From: DATAFO01 sp046728935
GTDB taxonomy: Bacteria; Actinomycetota; Thermoleophilia; Solirubrobacterales; 70-9
Assembly: GCA_046728935.1 (NCBI GenBank)
Contig: JBKPFS010000178.1
Location: 1 to 31,707 of the forward strand
Reading direction: 5' to 3'
DNA length: 31,707 nucleotides
Below, one piece after another: positions 14,161 through 22,535 of this stretch. Numbering within the stretch: the stretch's first letter is position 1; each line of letters starts with the position of its first letter. A program made the translations under genes and the position numbers. The notes below the pieces were generated by a model. It saw only the letters and a program-made list of their open reading frames with translations. It did not search any database and was not told where the DNA came from.

Positions 14161-14505
14161 ATGAGCCCCGACGCCGACATCGAGGCCAGGGTCGTCGATC
14201 CCGACGAGCTCCTCGTTCGCCCCGGGACCTACTTCAACCCCCAGACCGAGGTGGTCGTGATCGTCGACGACTCGAGCTCGATCGACCAGGAGGTCTTCAA
14301 CATGGAGGTCTACGAGGGCGCCGACTGGGTGCGCATCTCCGACGAGGTGCCGGTGGATCAGAACGCCCTCGACACGGCGCTGGAGGAGTTTCAGACCCAC
14401 TACCACGCGGGGTCTCGGGGGTCGATGTCGGCCACTGCCCTGGAGCAGGGCGATGACGAGTACGACGAGGGCGAAGACGGCCAGGAGCCGGGGCGGGAGG
14501 ACTAG
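14161..14505 (+). CDS. Small acidic protein of unknown function
   Basis: 114 residues, not recognised. The first two-thirds look like a compact alpha/beta domain with alternating strands (IEARVVD, VRPGTYFNPQTEVVVIVDDS, FNMEVYEG, WVRISDEV) and one helix (NALDTALEEFQTHYH). The last 25 residues are disordered and very acidic (DDEYDEGEDGQEPGRED). No signal peptide or membrane segment. The start was chosen from the TATGTT box 7 nt upstream; an in-frame ATG at 14149 would add four residues. The next gene, a cupin, follows after 2 bp with a GGGAGG ribosome-binding site inside this gene's end, so they form an operon. Confidence 0.7.
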   Translation: MSPDADIEARVVDPDELLVRPGTYFNPQTEVVVIVDDSSSIDQEVFNMEVYEGADWVRISDEVPVDQNALDTALEEFQTHYHAGSRGSMSATALEQGDDEYDEGEDGQEPGRED

Positions 14506-14507
14506 CG

Positions 14508-14903
14508 ATGGGCCAGGGCCACACGGTCGCGAAGCGCGATGACGCGCCCGATTGGATGGCCCAGTACCCGGGCTTCGGCGAGATGCGCTGGTACACCGAG
14601 GCGCTCGGGACCGAGCAGGTCTCCTTCAGCTGGCGACAGATGCCGCCCGGCACCGGGGGGCGCGGGAGCTACGGCCACCGCCACCCGGGGGTGGAGGAGA
14701 TCTACTTCGTGATCTCGGGAACGCCCACGTTCAAGGTCGGCGAGGAGGTCTTCGAGGCCGAGCCGCAGACCGCAGTGCGAATGACCGGCGAGGAGCACTA
14801 CTCGGTTCACAACGACACGGATGACGACCTCGAGCTGCTGATCTTCAACGTGCGGGTCGAGGACCTGACGACGGACCAGCGCGACGAGTTCTGGCCGGAG
14901 TGA
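14508..14903 (+). CDS. Cupin-domain protein
   Basis: 131 residues, a single beta-barrel cupin. Motif 1 is GSYGHRHPGVEEIYFVISG, with His57, His59 and Glu63 or Glu64 as metal ligands. Motif 2, around MTGEEHYSVHND, supplies the fourth His (97 or 101). Hence a mononuclear metal site is likely; enzymes, isomerases and small-molecule sensors all share this fold, and nothing decides between them. It starts at ATG, with GGGAGG 7 nt upstream, the best ribosome-binding site in this cluster, and lies 2 bp after the small acidic protein gene. The 3' end faces the Ca2+/H+ antiporter gene across a long hairpin. Confidence 0.86.
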   Translation: MGQGHTVAKRDDAPDWMAQYPGFGEMRWYTEALGTEQVSFSWRQMPPGTGGRGSYGHRHPGVEEIYFVISGTPTFKVGEEVFEAEPQTAVRMTGEEHYSVHNDTDDDLELLIFNVRVEDLTTDQRDEFWPE

Positions 14904-14906
14904 CTG

Positions 14907-14957
14907 CCGCGATTCCTACGCCGCGACCGGCATCCTGCCTGCGGCTTGGAATCGCGG
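14907..14957. terminator. Bidirectional terminator-like hairpin
   Basis: Outer stem CCGCGATTCC / GGAATCGCGG (10 bp, perfect) and inner stem GCCGC / GCGGC, between the convergent cupin and antiporter genes. No T-run. Confidence 0.65.
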
Positions 14958-14978
14958 GTCGGCGGCGCTCCGGTTTAT

Positions 14979-16121
14979 TTACGCGAAGCCGAAGGCGAGG
15001 GCGAGGATCAAGTAGACGGCGAGCAGTTGCACGCCCTCGAACCAGTTCGAGCGTCCCTCGTTGGTGACGTAGTTCGCGATCAGCACGGCGAGCAGCAGCG
15101 CGCCGACCTCAAAACCGTTGAAGACCAGCGGCATCGGACCGGGGCCGAGCGCGAACGAGGCGAGCACCAGCACCGGGGCGACGAAGACCGCGATCTGGGC
15201 ACCGGAGCCGATCGCGATGTTGACCGCCAGGTCCATCTTGTCCTTGTGCGCGACCAGGACCGCCACCCAGTGCTCGGCCGCGTTGCCAACGATCGCGACC
15301 ACGATCGCGCCGATGAAGAACTCCGTCAGCCCGATCGCCTCCGAGGCCTCGCTGATCGAGTTCACGAGGACCTCGGACATCACCCCCACCGCGACGCCCG
15401 CGATAGCGAGCATGAGCACTGAGCGGCGCGCCGACCAGCCCCACGTCTCCTCGTCCTCGTACGGCGGGTTGAAGAGGTCGCGGTGGGTGCGCAGAGAGAA
15501 GTTGAGCCCGGCGACGTAGGTGAAGATCAGCACGATCGCCACCGCGATCGACAGGCTCTCGATTGTGCTCTCATAGTCGACCCGCTCGGCGTTCACCGAG
15601 GGCAGCCCGCCGCCGTTGACGAGCTCGAAGATCGCGGGCATCACCAGGGCGACCGCGGCCAGCAGCAGCATGGAGACCTGGGCCGAGGCGGTCGTGCGGC
15701 TGAATGTCTGGTGGTCGCGTCCCCACCCGCCCACGACCATCGAGGCGCCGAGCACGAGCAACACGTTGCCGATGATCGAGCCGATCAGCGATGCCTTGAC
15801 CACCTCGTGCAGGCCCTCGGCGAGCGCGAACAGGGCGATGATCAGCTCCGGCGCGTTGCCGAACGTGACGTTGAGCAGGCCGCCGATACCCGGGCCCGAG
15901 CGCGAGGCGAGCTCCTCGGTCGCCCGCCCCATCAGGGCGGCCGTGGGGATGATCCCCAGGGCCGCCGCGAAGAAAATCACGGTCGCCGAGGCATCGGCCA
16001 CCTCGAGCGCGATCGCCAGCGGGATGAACGGCACCAGTAGGTAAGGCCACCCCTGCGAGCCGAAGAAGAAGCTCGCGTCGAGGCGCGGGGTACGGTTCTC
16101 GGGTCGGCCGGCGCCCTCCAT
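14979..16121 (-). CDS. Ca2+/H+ antiporter (CAX family)
   Basis: 380 residues with about 11 hydrophobic segments. It exchanges cytoplasmic Ca2+ (or another divalent cation) for protons across the membrane. The two inverted alpha-repeats carry the family signatures: GNAPELIIALFAL (residues 88-100, Glu92 in the transport site) and GNAAEHWVAVLVAHKDKMDLA-like near residue 280, with its matching Glu. An acidic loop, NPPYEDEETWGW, separates the halves, as in other bacterial CAX proteins. The ATG is preceded 6 nt upstream by TAGGCT, so the message may be leaderless. It is divergent from the aldo/keto reductase gene with only 42 bp between starts. Confidence 0.93.
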   Translation of the reverse strand: MEGAGRPENRTPRLDASFFFGSQGWPYLLVPFIPLAIALEVADASATVIFFAAALGIIPTAALMGRATEELASRSGPGIGGLLNVTFGNAPELIIALFALAEGLHEVVKASLIGSIIGNVLLVLGASMVVGGWGRDHQTFSRTTASAQVSMLLLAAVALVMPAIFELVNGGGLPSVNAERVDYESTIESLSIAVAIVLIFTYVAGLNFSLRTHRDLFNPPYEDEETWGWSARRSVLMLAIAGVAVGVMSEVLVNSISEASEAIGLTEFFIGAIVVAIVGNAAEHWVAVLVAHKDKMDLAVNIAIGSGAQIAVFVAPVLVLASFALGPGPMPLVFNGFEVGALLLAVLIANYVTNEGRSNWFEGVQLLAVYLILALAFGFA

Positions 16122-16127
16122 CCGCCA

Positions 16128-16133
16128 AGCCTA
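16128..16133 (-). promoter_or_regulatory. Putative -10 box TAGGCT for the antiporter gene
   Basis: TAGGCT on the minus strand, 6 nt before the ATG at 16121. It lies 17 bp from the oppositely directed TAGACT box of the reductase gene, so the two promoters are packed back to back. Confidence 0.45.
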
Positions 16134-16150
16134 GTGAGCGGGGCCATGCC

Positions 16151-16156
16151 TAGACT
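16151..16156 (+). promoter_or_regulatory. Putative -10 box TAGACT, leaderless start at 16164
   Basis: TAGACT followed by exactly 7 nt and GTG. In-frame ATGs at 16134 and 16146 lie upstream of or against this box and would add residues that do not belong to the reductase family. Confidence 0.5.
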
Positions 16157-16163
16157 GCGACTC

Positions 16164-17156
16164 GTGAGGACGCGCAAGTTCGGCGACACCGACCTCGAGG
16201 CCTCGGAGATCGGTTTCGGCACCTGGGCGCTCGGCTCGACGTGGTGGGGAGACGTCTCCGAGGTGGAGGGCGAGCGGCTGCTCAACCTGGCGCTTGAGCT
16301 CGGAATCACGTTCTTCGAGACCGGCGACGCCTACGGGCAGGGGGCCAACGAGGAGCTCGTCGGCGGCGTCCTCGCGCCGCACCGGGACCGGGTCCAGATC
16401 TCCACCAAATTCGGCTACGTGCTCGACTCCGATCGCCAGCAGCACTCCGAGGGCGAGCGGCCCCAGCGCTGGGACGGGCCCTTCATCCGCAGCGCCCTGG
16501 AGGCCAGCCTGCAACGGCTCGGCACCGATCACGTCGACCTCTATCAGCTGCATAACCCTCGCCTGGAGGCGATCGAGCACGACGAGTGCTTCGCAACCCT
16601 CGAGGACCTCCGGCAGGAGGGAAAGATCCGGGGCTACGGCGTCGCGCTCGGACCGGCGATCGGCTGGCTGGAGGAAGGGCTCGAGGCGATCTCGACCCGC
16701 CCCATCGCGTCCGTGCAGACCGTCTACAACCTGCTCGAGCAGGATCCGGGCCGTGAGCTCATGGCCGCCGCGGCCGAGCACGGGGTCGGCGTGATGGCCC
16801 GCGTTCCGACCTCCTCGGGCCTGCTCGACGACAACCTCACCCTCGATACGACCTTCGGTCCCGGCGACCACCGACGCCACCGGCCGCGCGAATGGCTGGT
16901 CGAGGGGCTCGAAAAGATCGAGCGAATCCGGTTCCTCTGCGGGCCCGGCACGGGACGCACGATGGCTCAGGCCGCGCTGCGCTTCATCCTCGCTCAGCCA
17001 CAGATGACGGTCGTCATCCCGACGATCACCAGCGAGGCCGAGCTCCGCGAGTACGCGGGCGCCGCCCAGGTGCCGGACCTGAGCGCCGAGGAGCTCGACC
17101 GGGTCGCCGAGCTCTACGAATCCAACTTCGGCGTCGAGCCCGTTACAGCTCGTTAG
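16164..17156 (+). CDS. Aldo/keto reductase
   Basis: 330 residues forming a TIM barrel; NADPH-dependent reduction of a carbonyl substrate, identity unknown. The start motif RKFGDTDLEASEIGFGTWAL is typical. The catalytic tetrad is complete: Asp55 and Tyr57 in GDAYGQG, Lys82 in STKFGY and His130 in LYQLHNP. The C-terminal cofactor segment, AALRFILAQPQMTVVIPTIT, is also present. The GTG start gives the normal N-terminus and has a TAGACT box 7 nt upstream. The last 14 bp overlap the end of the convergent lipoprotein gene. Confidence 0.92.
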   Translation: MRTRKFGDTDLEASEIGFGTWALGSTWWGDVSEVEGERLLNLALELGITFFETGDAYGQGANEELVGGVLAPHRDRVQISTKFGYVLDSDRQQHSEGERPQRWDGPFIRSALEASLQRLGTDHVDLYQLHNPRLEAIEHDECFATLEDLRQEGKIRGYGVALGPAIGWLEEGLEAISTRPIASVQTVYNLLEQDPGRELMAAAAEHGVGVMARVPTSSGLLDDNLTLDTTFGPGDHRRHRPREWLVEGLEKIERIRFLCGPGTGRTMAQAALRFILAQPQMTVVIPTITSEAELREYAGAAQVPDLSAEELDRVAELYESNFGVEPVTAR

Positions 17157-18252
17157 TGCACTTGTTCAGGTCCTGCAGCGTCTGGGCCTTGGCGATGCAG
17201 TCCTGATACGCGGCCGAGCCGGCGCTGCCGCCGGTTCCGCCTCCGCCACCCGGCGTGATCGGGAGGGCGCTGCCGCCGAGCCCGCTGTGGCCCGGGATCT
17301 GACCGACGAGGTCCTCGATCGGCTTCGCGTTCGACGGCGCCTCGATCGTCTTGGAGCCGGTGTTGACGTCGCTCAGGGTGAGTGAGAAGTCGACGTTGAT
17401 GCTGTCCACCGGCACCTCCTGCCCGGCAGCGACCTCCGACGGGTCGATGGTGAGGCTGAGATCGAGCTTGCGCAGCAGGTTGTCGTCCACGCCCGAGTAG
17501 ACGTCCATCGAGGCCTGGGGCACCGCGGCCGCGAACTGCCCCAGCTGCGAGAGGTCGACGCTCGAGCTCTGCGCCTGCGGCACGCTCGCCGCGATCTCCC
17601 CGATGTCGGTCAGGATCTGCTCGACGTTCGCATCGCCGGAGATGTGAATCGTGTCGGTGCCGTCGACGTCCTCGTTGCCCTGGTTCGAGAGGTTGGTGAG
17701 CCAGGAGCCGAAGTCGATGTCGCACGCCGACGGGTCGGTCCCGCCGGCCTGCTTCAGCGCCTGCTCGCAACCCTCCTGGAACGAGGCGCCGGCGCTCTGC
17801 TCCGAGCTGGTCTTGGCCTGCGACTCAAGCTGGTCCTTGAGCTGCGCGAACTGGTCGGTTCCGACCTCGTAGGCCTGGTCCTGGTACTCGACGTACGCGT
17901 TGTCCTCGGTGACCACCAGGGCGCCCTCGAAATCGATGCTCTGGCCGCCGCCCGCGCCGCTGGCGCTCAACGTCCAGTCGAGCTGCGGGATCGCGTTGGG
18001 GTCATCCGGGTCCCCCTGGATGGGCCCGGTGAGGCTGAGGTCGAAGCTGGCGCTCTGGTCGCCCTCGGCCGAGACGCCGACGGTGAGGTCGACGTTCGCG
18101 TCGGTGATCTTCTCCTCGTTGCCGAAGGTGGCGTCGACGACCTCCTGCGGATCCTCGTCGCCGCCGGTATCGTCGCCGCCACAGCCGACGGCCGCGGCGG
18201 GAATGGGCAGCGCGAGGGCGCAGATCGCGAGCAGGGTGCGAAGACGAATCAA
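17143..18252 (-). CDS. Secreted lipoprotein of unknown function
   Basis: 369 residues. Signal peptide with the lipobox AAAVGC puts the mature N-terminal Cys at about residue 24; an acidic Asp/Gly linker follows. The body alternates amphipathic beta strands (VDLTVGVSAEG, ASFDLSLTG, LDWTLSASG, IDFEGALVV, AYVEYQDQAYEVG), which recalls the curved-sheet lipid-carrier fold of LppX/LprG-like proteins; that comparison is by pattern only. Four Cys residues (CEQALK, ACDID, DCIAK, KCTNEL) could form two disulphides. A Gly/Ser-rich segment precedes the last 25 residues. The start is TTG with AAGGG 7-8 nt upstream. The 3' end overlaps the convergent reductase gene by 14 bp. Confidence 0.82.
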   Translation of the reverse strand: MIRLRTLLAICALALPIPAAAVGCGGDDTGGDEDPQEVVDATFGNEEKITDANVDLTVGVSAEGDQSASFDLSLTGPIQGDPDDPNAIPQLDWTLSASGAGGGQSIDFEGALVVTEDNAYVEYQDQAYEVGTDQFAQLKDQLESQAKTSSEQSAGASFQEGCEQALKQAGGTDPSACDIDFGSWLTNLSNQGNEDVDGTDTIHISGDANVEQILTDIGEIAASVPQAQSSSVDLSQLGQFAAAVPQASMDVYSGVDDNLLRKLDLSLTIDPSEVAAGQEVPVDSINVDFSLTLSDVNTGSKTIEAPSNAKPIEDLVGQIPGHSGLGGSALPITPGGGGGTGGSAGSAAYQDCIAKAQTLQDLNKCTNEL

Positions 18253-18336
18253 GAGCCGGTCCCTTCGTGGTCTCAGGTCGAACGCGGCAGCCTAGAGTAT
18301 TGCCAGGGCGCCGAGCCGCACTGGCGGGCTCGCTTC

Positions 18337-18400
18337 AGGGGCTGTCTCAAAACCCCCGCACATACGGCTGGCGGCGGGCGGGAGGTCTGAAACAGCCTCT
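18337..18400. mobile_element. Possible small inverted-repeat (MITE-like) element
   Basis: Left arm AGGGGCTGTCTCAAAAC (18337-18353) and right arm GTCTGAAACAGCCTCT (18385-18400) are imperfect inverted repeats sharing about 12 of 16 positions; the core GGCTGTyTCA resembles terminal repeats of some insertion sequences. CAGGG occurs at both outer edges (18336-18340 and 18401-18405) but overlaps the left arm, so it is not a clean target duplication. It lies between divergent genes. Confidence 0.35.
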
Positions 18401-18440
18401 CAGGGTGATCGACCGCGCGCTTCGCGCAGGGCCGGGGCCG

Positions 18441-18446
18441 TATCGT
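18441..18446 (+). promoter_or_regulatory. Putative -10 box TATCGT, leaderless start at 18454
   Basis: TATCGT followed by exactly 7 nt and GTG, with no Shine-Dalgarno sequence. The resulting N-terminus begins four residues before the first zinc-ribbon Cys. Confidence 0.5.
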
Positions 18447-18453
18447 TCGCAAT

Positions 18454-21400
18454 GTGGGAGGCACCTGCGCCAACTGCGGCACCGAGAACCCTGCCGGCGC
18501 GAAGTTCTGCATGAGCTGCGGCGCGGAGCTGCGCGCCCGCTGCCTGAACTGCGGGACCGAGAACCCCCCGGAGGCGAAGTTCTGCATCGAATGCGGGACC
18601 GCCCTCGCGGGGGCGCCCGCCCCGGCGCGCCCGGCCCCCGCACCCACTGCCGAGGCCCTTCCTGAGGAGCGGCGCAAGGCGACGGTGCTCTTCGCCGACC
18701 TCTCCGGCTACACCGCGGTCGCCGAGCGGATCGACCCCGAGCGCGTGAAGTCGATGGTCGACCGCGCGCTGCGGCGACTCGGCGAGGAGGTGACGAGCTA
18801 CGGCGGCACGGTCGACAAGTACATCGGCGACAACGTGATGGCGGTCTTCGGCGCCCCCGTCACCCACGAGGACGACCCCGAGCGCGCGGTCCGCGCCGGC
18901 CTCGCGATGCAGGCGGCGATGGAGGAGATCAACGAGAGCGTGGCCACGGACATCGGGGCGAACTTCGAGCTGCGCGTGGGGGTCAACTCCGGAGAGGTCC
19001 TCGCCGGCCAGGTCGGCGATGGCTACACGGTGATCGGCGACCCGGTCAACGTCGCGGCCCGGCTCCAGCAGGCGGCCCGCCCCGGAAGCGTGACCGTCGG
19101 AGAGGTGACCTATCGCCTGACCCGCGACGCGATCGAGTACACGGAGCTCGAGCCGCTGCGCCTGAAGGGAAAGTCCGAGCCGGTCCCCGCCTGGGAGGCC
19201 GAGCGGGCCCTGGTCGCGGTTCGCGGCGCGCTGCCGTCGCGCACGGCCACCCCCTTGATCGGCCGCGACGAGGAGGGCGGCCAGCTGATCTCGCTGTACG
19301 AGCGCGTCGTCCGCGAGGAGCGCGCCCACCTGGTCACGGTCATCGGCCAGGCGGGAGTCGGGAAATCGCGGCTCCTGCGCGAGCTCACCGCCGCGGTTGC
19401 AGGCCGTCCGGAGAAGCCACTGATCCGTCTCGGCAGCTGCCCCGCCTACGGCGCGGGCCTCGCGTACTGGGCGCTCGCGGAGGTGATCCGCGGCCAGTTC
19501 GAGATCGTGGACACGGACGACTCCGACGTCGCCTGGTCGAAACTGCGGCGGGGGATCGTGCATCTGGTCTCCGAGGCCGAGACCGGCGAGCCACCGGAGC
19601 GGATCGCCGCGATCATCGCCCGCCCACTTGGCATCGAGACGCCCGACGAGGTCGCCGCCGCCACCGAGGCCGATGATCCGCAGCAGATGCGAGATCGCCT
19701 CTTCTCGGCGATCAGGTCCCTGGTCGACGCCGCGGCGCGCGAGGCCCCGGTGATCCTCGCGATCGAGGACATCCACTGGGCCGATGAGGGAATGCTCGAC
19801 CTGATCGAGTACCTCGCGCGCTGGGTGCGCGGGCCGGCGCTGCTCGTCTGCCTGGCTCGCGACGAGCTGCTTGACCGCCGTCCCGGCTGGGGCGGCGGGC
19901 GCCTCAACGCGACCACGATCACGCTCGACCCGCTCGCGCCCGACATGGCTCGCGAGCTGGTCGGGGCCCTCCTCACCTCCGACGGCGGCGCCGCTAACGG
20001 CAACGGCCATATGGTCGAGCAGGTCGCCGCGCGCTCCGGCGGCAACCCGCTGTTCGCCGAGGAGATCGTCAACCGGATCGTCGAGGAGGGCGGGGGCGAT
20101 CCGAACGAGCTCCCCGAAACGGTTCACTCGGTGCTCGCGGCGCGGCTGGACTCGCTGCCACGCCCGGAGCGCCGGGTGCTCCAGCACGCGTCGGTGGTCG
20201 GGCACACCTTCTGGGAGGGCTCGCTTGGGAGGATCGAGGCCGAGGAGCGGGTCGATCTCACGGGGGCGCTCGCCGCCCTTCAGGAGAAGGACCTGGTCGT
20301 TCCCAGTGCCGGCAGCCGCCTCGCGGGCGAGCGCGAGTACGCCTTCAAGCACGTGCTGATTCGCGACGTCGCCTACTCGACGCTGCCGAAATCCGTGCGG
20401 GCGCGAAAGCACGCGGAGGTCGGCGAGTTCATCGCCGAGCGCTCGGCCGACCGCTCCGAGGGCGTGATCGCGATGGTCGCCGAGCACTACGGTCGCGCCG
20501 CCGCGCTCGGCGCCTCGGCCGACCTCGACCCGGCGGAGCTGGAGCGGATCGACAGCCGCGCGCTCGACGCGCTCGAGTCGGCCGGCGACGCGTCGGCCGC
20601 CCTGTACTCGAACCAGGAGGCGCTCGGCCACTACGAGACCGCGCTCAGGCTGAAGCGCCAGCTCGACCCGTCGACGAAGGCGCGGATCGCCGAGAAGCTG
20701 GGCGACGTCGCCCTGCGCCTCGGTCACGTCGACCAGGCGGTCGCCGCGTGGGAGGAGTGCATGGAGCACCACCGCCGCGAGGAGGACCTGGCCCGGGTCG
20801 GCGACCTGCACCGCAAGATCGGCGCCGGCCTCTGGCACAAGGGCGATCGCGAGGGCTCGATCGAGCACTACCAGCGCGGCATCGACCTGCTCAAGGATGG
20901 GCCCCCGTGCCTGGAGCTGGTGCGCCTCTACGAGGAGGCCGCATCGCTCTACATGCACACCGGCGACAACATGCTCGCGATCTACGCCTCCGAGAAGGCG
21001 CTCCGCCTCGCCGAGCGTCTGGGTGAGGCCGCGGCAGCGAGCCGCGCGCACGGCATCTTCGGCCGCGTCTTCGGGCGCATCGGCGACTCCGAGCGGGCGC
21101 GCGAGAACCTCGAGCGCTCGGTCGAGCTGGCGCGCGACACCGACCCGGCGGAGGCGGTGCGCGCCCTGCTCGCGCTCGGCTACCACCTCGAGGTCTCCGA
21201 GGCCGATTACGACGAGGCCGCGTCCGCGTACGGCGAGGCGCTCGAGCTCGCGCAGCAGACCGGCGACCTGCCCTCCCAGGTCGAGCTCTATGCGGCGCTC
21301 GCCCAGCTCGCGGCGCTGCGCGGCGACTGGGAGACGGTCGAGCGCGAGACCGAGGCCGCGTCCACCCTCGCCGAGCGGGAGGGCATGCAGGGCAAGCTCT

Positions 21401-21909
21401 GCTTCCCGTACTCGATGCGCGGCGTGCTGTTGCGCCGGGAGGGCGACCTCGACGCCTCGGCCGAGGCGCTCGAGCGCGCCTTCGAGCTCGCCGAGCAGGT
21501 CGGCCGCTCGGAGGTCGCCTTCCAGGCGCTGTTCTGGCTCGCCGGCACCCTGCGCGACCGGGGCGACCACGCCGACGCCGACCAGACCCTGGCCCGCGCC
21601 CTCGACGTCTGCGAGCGGGCCGGCCTCGTCGCCCAATCGCTCGAGGCAACCGCGGCCAGGGCCGTCAACCTCGCGCTCTGGGGCAAGGGCGACCAGGCCC
21701 GCGAGGTCGCGGATGAGGCGGAGAGCCTCGCCGAGCGACTGCGCTATCCCGTCGGTCGCGCCGCGAGCCTCGAGGCCCGCGGGGCCTCGGCCGCAGACGC
21801 GGCCGAGCGCGGCCAACTGCTCGCCGAGGCGCGCGACGCCTGGGCCGAGCTCGCGCGCCCCCTCGACGCGGAGCGCGCCGAGGCCCTGGCGGATCAGGTC
21901 TCCGCCTAG
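18454..21909 (+). CDS. Zinc-ribbon / class III adenylate cyclase / AAA ATPase / TPR signalling protein
   Basis: 1151 residues, cytosolic. Two zinc ribbons at the N-terminus (C5, C8, C19, C22 and C30, C33, C44, C47). After a Pro/Ala linker, residues about 70-250 are a class III nucleotidyl cyclase: metal Asp about 79 in LFADLSGY, substrate Lys and second metal Asp in DKYIGDNVMAVFGAP, and GDPVNVAARLQ with the transition-state Asn and Arg. All catalytic residues are present, so cAMP synthesis is plausible. Residues about 262-600 are a MalT/AfsR-like ATPase with P-loop GQAGVGKS (about 297) and Walker B ILAIEDIHWADE (about 434). From about 690 to the end are TPR-like helical repeats. The ATPase-TPR part probably gates the cyclase, but the input signal is unknown. 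The GTG start is supported by the upstream TATCGT. Confidence 0.93.
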   Translation: MGGTCANCGTENPAGAKFCMSCGAELRARCLNCGTENPPEAKFCIECGTALAGAPAPARPAPAPTAEALPEERRKATVLFADLSGYTAVAERIDPERVKSMVDRALRRLGEEVTSYGGTVDKYIGDNVMAVFGAPVTHEDDPERAVRAGLAMQAAMEEINESVATDIGANFELRVGVNSGEVLAGQVGDGYTVIGDPVNVAARLQQAARPGSVTVGEVTYRLTRDAIEYTELEPLRLKGKSEPVPAWEAERALVAVRGALPSRTATPLIGRDEEGGQLISLYERVVREERAHLVTVIGQAGVGKSRLLRELTAAVAGRPEKPLIRLGSCPAYGAGLAYWALAEVIRGQFEIVDTDDSDVAWSKLRRGIVHLVSEAETGEPPERIAAIIARPLGIETPDEVAAATEADDPQQMRDRLFSAIRSLVDAAAREAPVILAIEDIHWADEGMLDLIEYLARWVRGPALLVCLARDELLDRRPGWGGGRLNATTITLDPLAPDMARELVGALLTSDGGAANGNGHMVEQVAARSGGNPLFAEEIVNRIVEEGGGDPNELPETVHSVLAARLDSLPRPERRVLQHASVVGHTFWEGSLGRIEAEERVDLTGALAALQEKDLVVPSAGSRLAGEREYAFKHVLIRDVAYSTLPKSVRARKHAEVGEFIAERSADRSEGVIAMVAEHYGRAAALGASADLDPAELERIDSRALDALESAGDASAALYSNQEALGHYETALRLKRQLDPSTKARIAEKLGDVALRLGHVDQAVAAWEECMEHHRREEDLARVGDLHRKIGAGLWHKGDREGSIEHYQRGIDLLKDGPPCLELVRLYEEAASLYMHTGDNMLAIYASEKALRLAERLGEAAAASRAHGIFGRVFGRIGDSERARENLERSVELARDTDPAEAVRALLALGYHLEVSEADYDEAASAYGEALELAQQTGDLPSQVELYAALAQLAALRGDWETVERETEAASTLAEREGMQGKLCFPYSMRGVLLRREGDLDASAEALERAFELAEQVGRSEVAFQALFWLAGTLRDRGDHADADQTLARALDVCERAGLVAQSLEATAARAVNLALWGKGDQAREVADEAESLAERLRYPVGRAASLEARGASAADAAERGQLLAEARDAWAELARPLDAERAEALADQVSA

Positions 21910-21981
21910 CTAGAGGGGTGATGTGGGTTATCCACGCACGCGGATGACGCGCGCACGCGCCTACCCCCATCAACCCTCTAG
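21910..21981. terminator. Bidirectional hairpin, CTAGAGGG-type palindrome copy 2
   Basis: Arms CTAGAGGGGTGATGTGGGT and ACCCCCATCAACCCTCTAG (19 bp, two mismatches) enclose a second GC-rich segment, between the convergent cyclase and ferritin-like genes. The right arm contains the ferritin-like gene's stop codon. The outer sequence matches the palindrome at 3214-3250. Confidence 0.7.
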
Positions 21982-22490
21982 GCGAGGCCCGCGGCCTCGT
22001 ACTCGCGCAGGAAGCCCTCGAACAGGCGCAGGTGACCCTGCTCGTCGTGGAGGATCTCGATCACCATGTCGTTGGTGACCGGATCGACCTGGTCGGTCTC
22101 CTCGACGATGCGGCTGTAGTGCTCGATCGCGCCCCTCTCCGCCTCGATCACACCCCGGATCACGTGCACGATGTCGACCTGGTCGTCGGGGGGCTGGAGG
22201 TATGACTGCTCGGCGGCGAAGTCGTTCGAGCCCGGAACCACGCCGTAGAGCTCCTTGATCCGCTCCGCGAACAGCTTCGCGTGGCCGAGCTCCTCCTGGA
22301 TGTCCTGCTCGAGCGACTCCTTGATCTCCTGGGCGCGGACGCCGTCGGGGTTGACCGAGTTCGCGATGTAGCTCATCACCGTCTCGATCTCCATCCAGTA
22401 GGCCTTCTTCAGCATCTCGACGATCTCGTCGCGCTTCGCCGCGTTCTCCGCCGCCATGATGTCGCCGTTCGCCGTCTGAACCTCGGTCAT
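21978..22490 (-). CDS. Ferritin-like di-iron protein (bacterioferritin-like)
   Basis: 170 residues, a four-helix bundle. Di-iron ligands are visible: Glu34/Glu36 in WMEIETVMSY, Glu67 and His70 in EELGHAKLF, Glu116/Glu118 in VIEAERGAIEHY, and Glu150 and His153 in HDEQGHLRLF. This two-ExxH layout fits ferritin-like or rubrerythrin-type domains; iron storage, peroxide scavenging or oxidase activity are all possible. A heme-ligand Met is not obvious, so a strict bacterioferritin name is avoided. The ATG has an excellent ribosome-binding site, AAAGGAG, 6 nt upstream. It follows the PucR-type regulator gene by 45 bp on the same strand. Confidence 0.88.
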   Translation of the reverse strand: MTEVQTANGDIMAAENAAKRDEIVEMLKKAYWMEIETVMSYIANSVNPDGVRAQEIKESLEQDIQEELGHAKLFAERIKELYGVVPGSNDFAAEQSYLQPPDDQVDIVHVIRGVIEAERGAIEHYSRIVEETDQVDPVTNDMVIEILHDEQGHLRLFEGFLREYEAAGLA

Positions 22491-22535
22491 CTCGATCTCC
22501 TTTCGCCGCGTTTCGGGTACCCGATGCCGCCCGGT

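Noticed and set aside
18400..21816. A 1138-codon open frame antisense to the cyclase gene
   Set aside because: Its product is low-complexity Arg/Leu/Asp/Val with no motif; it is the mirror of a long high-GC gene whose sense strand has complete catalytic motifs.
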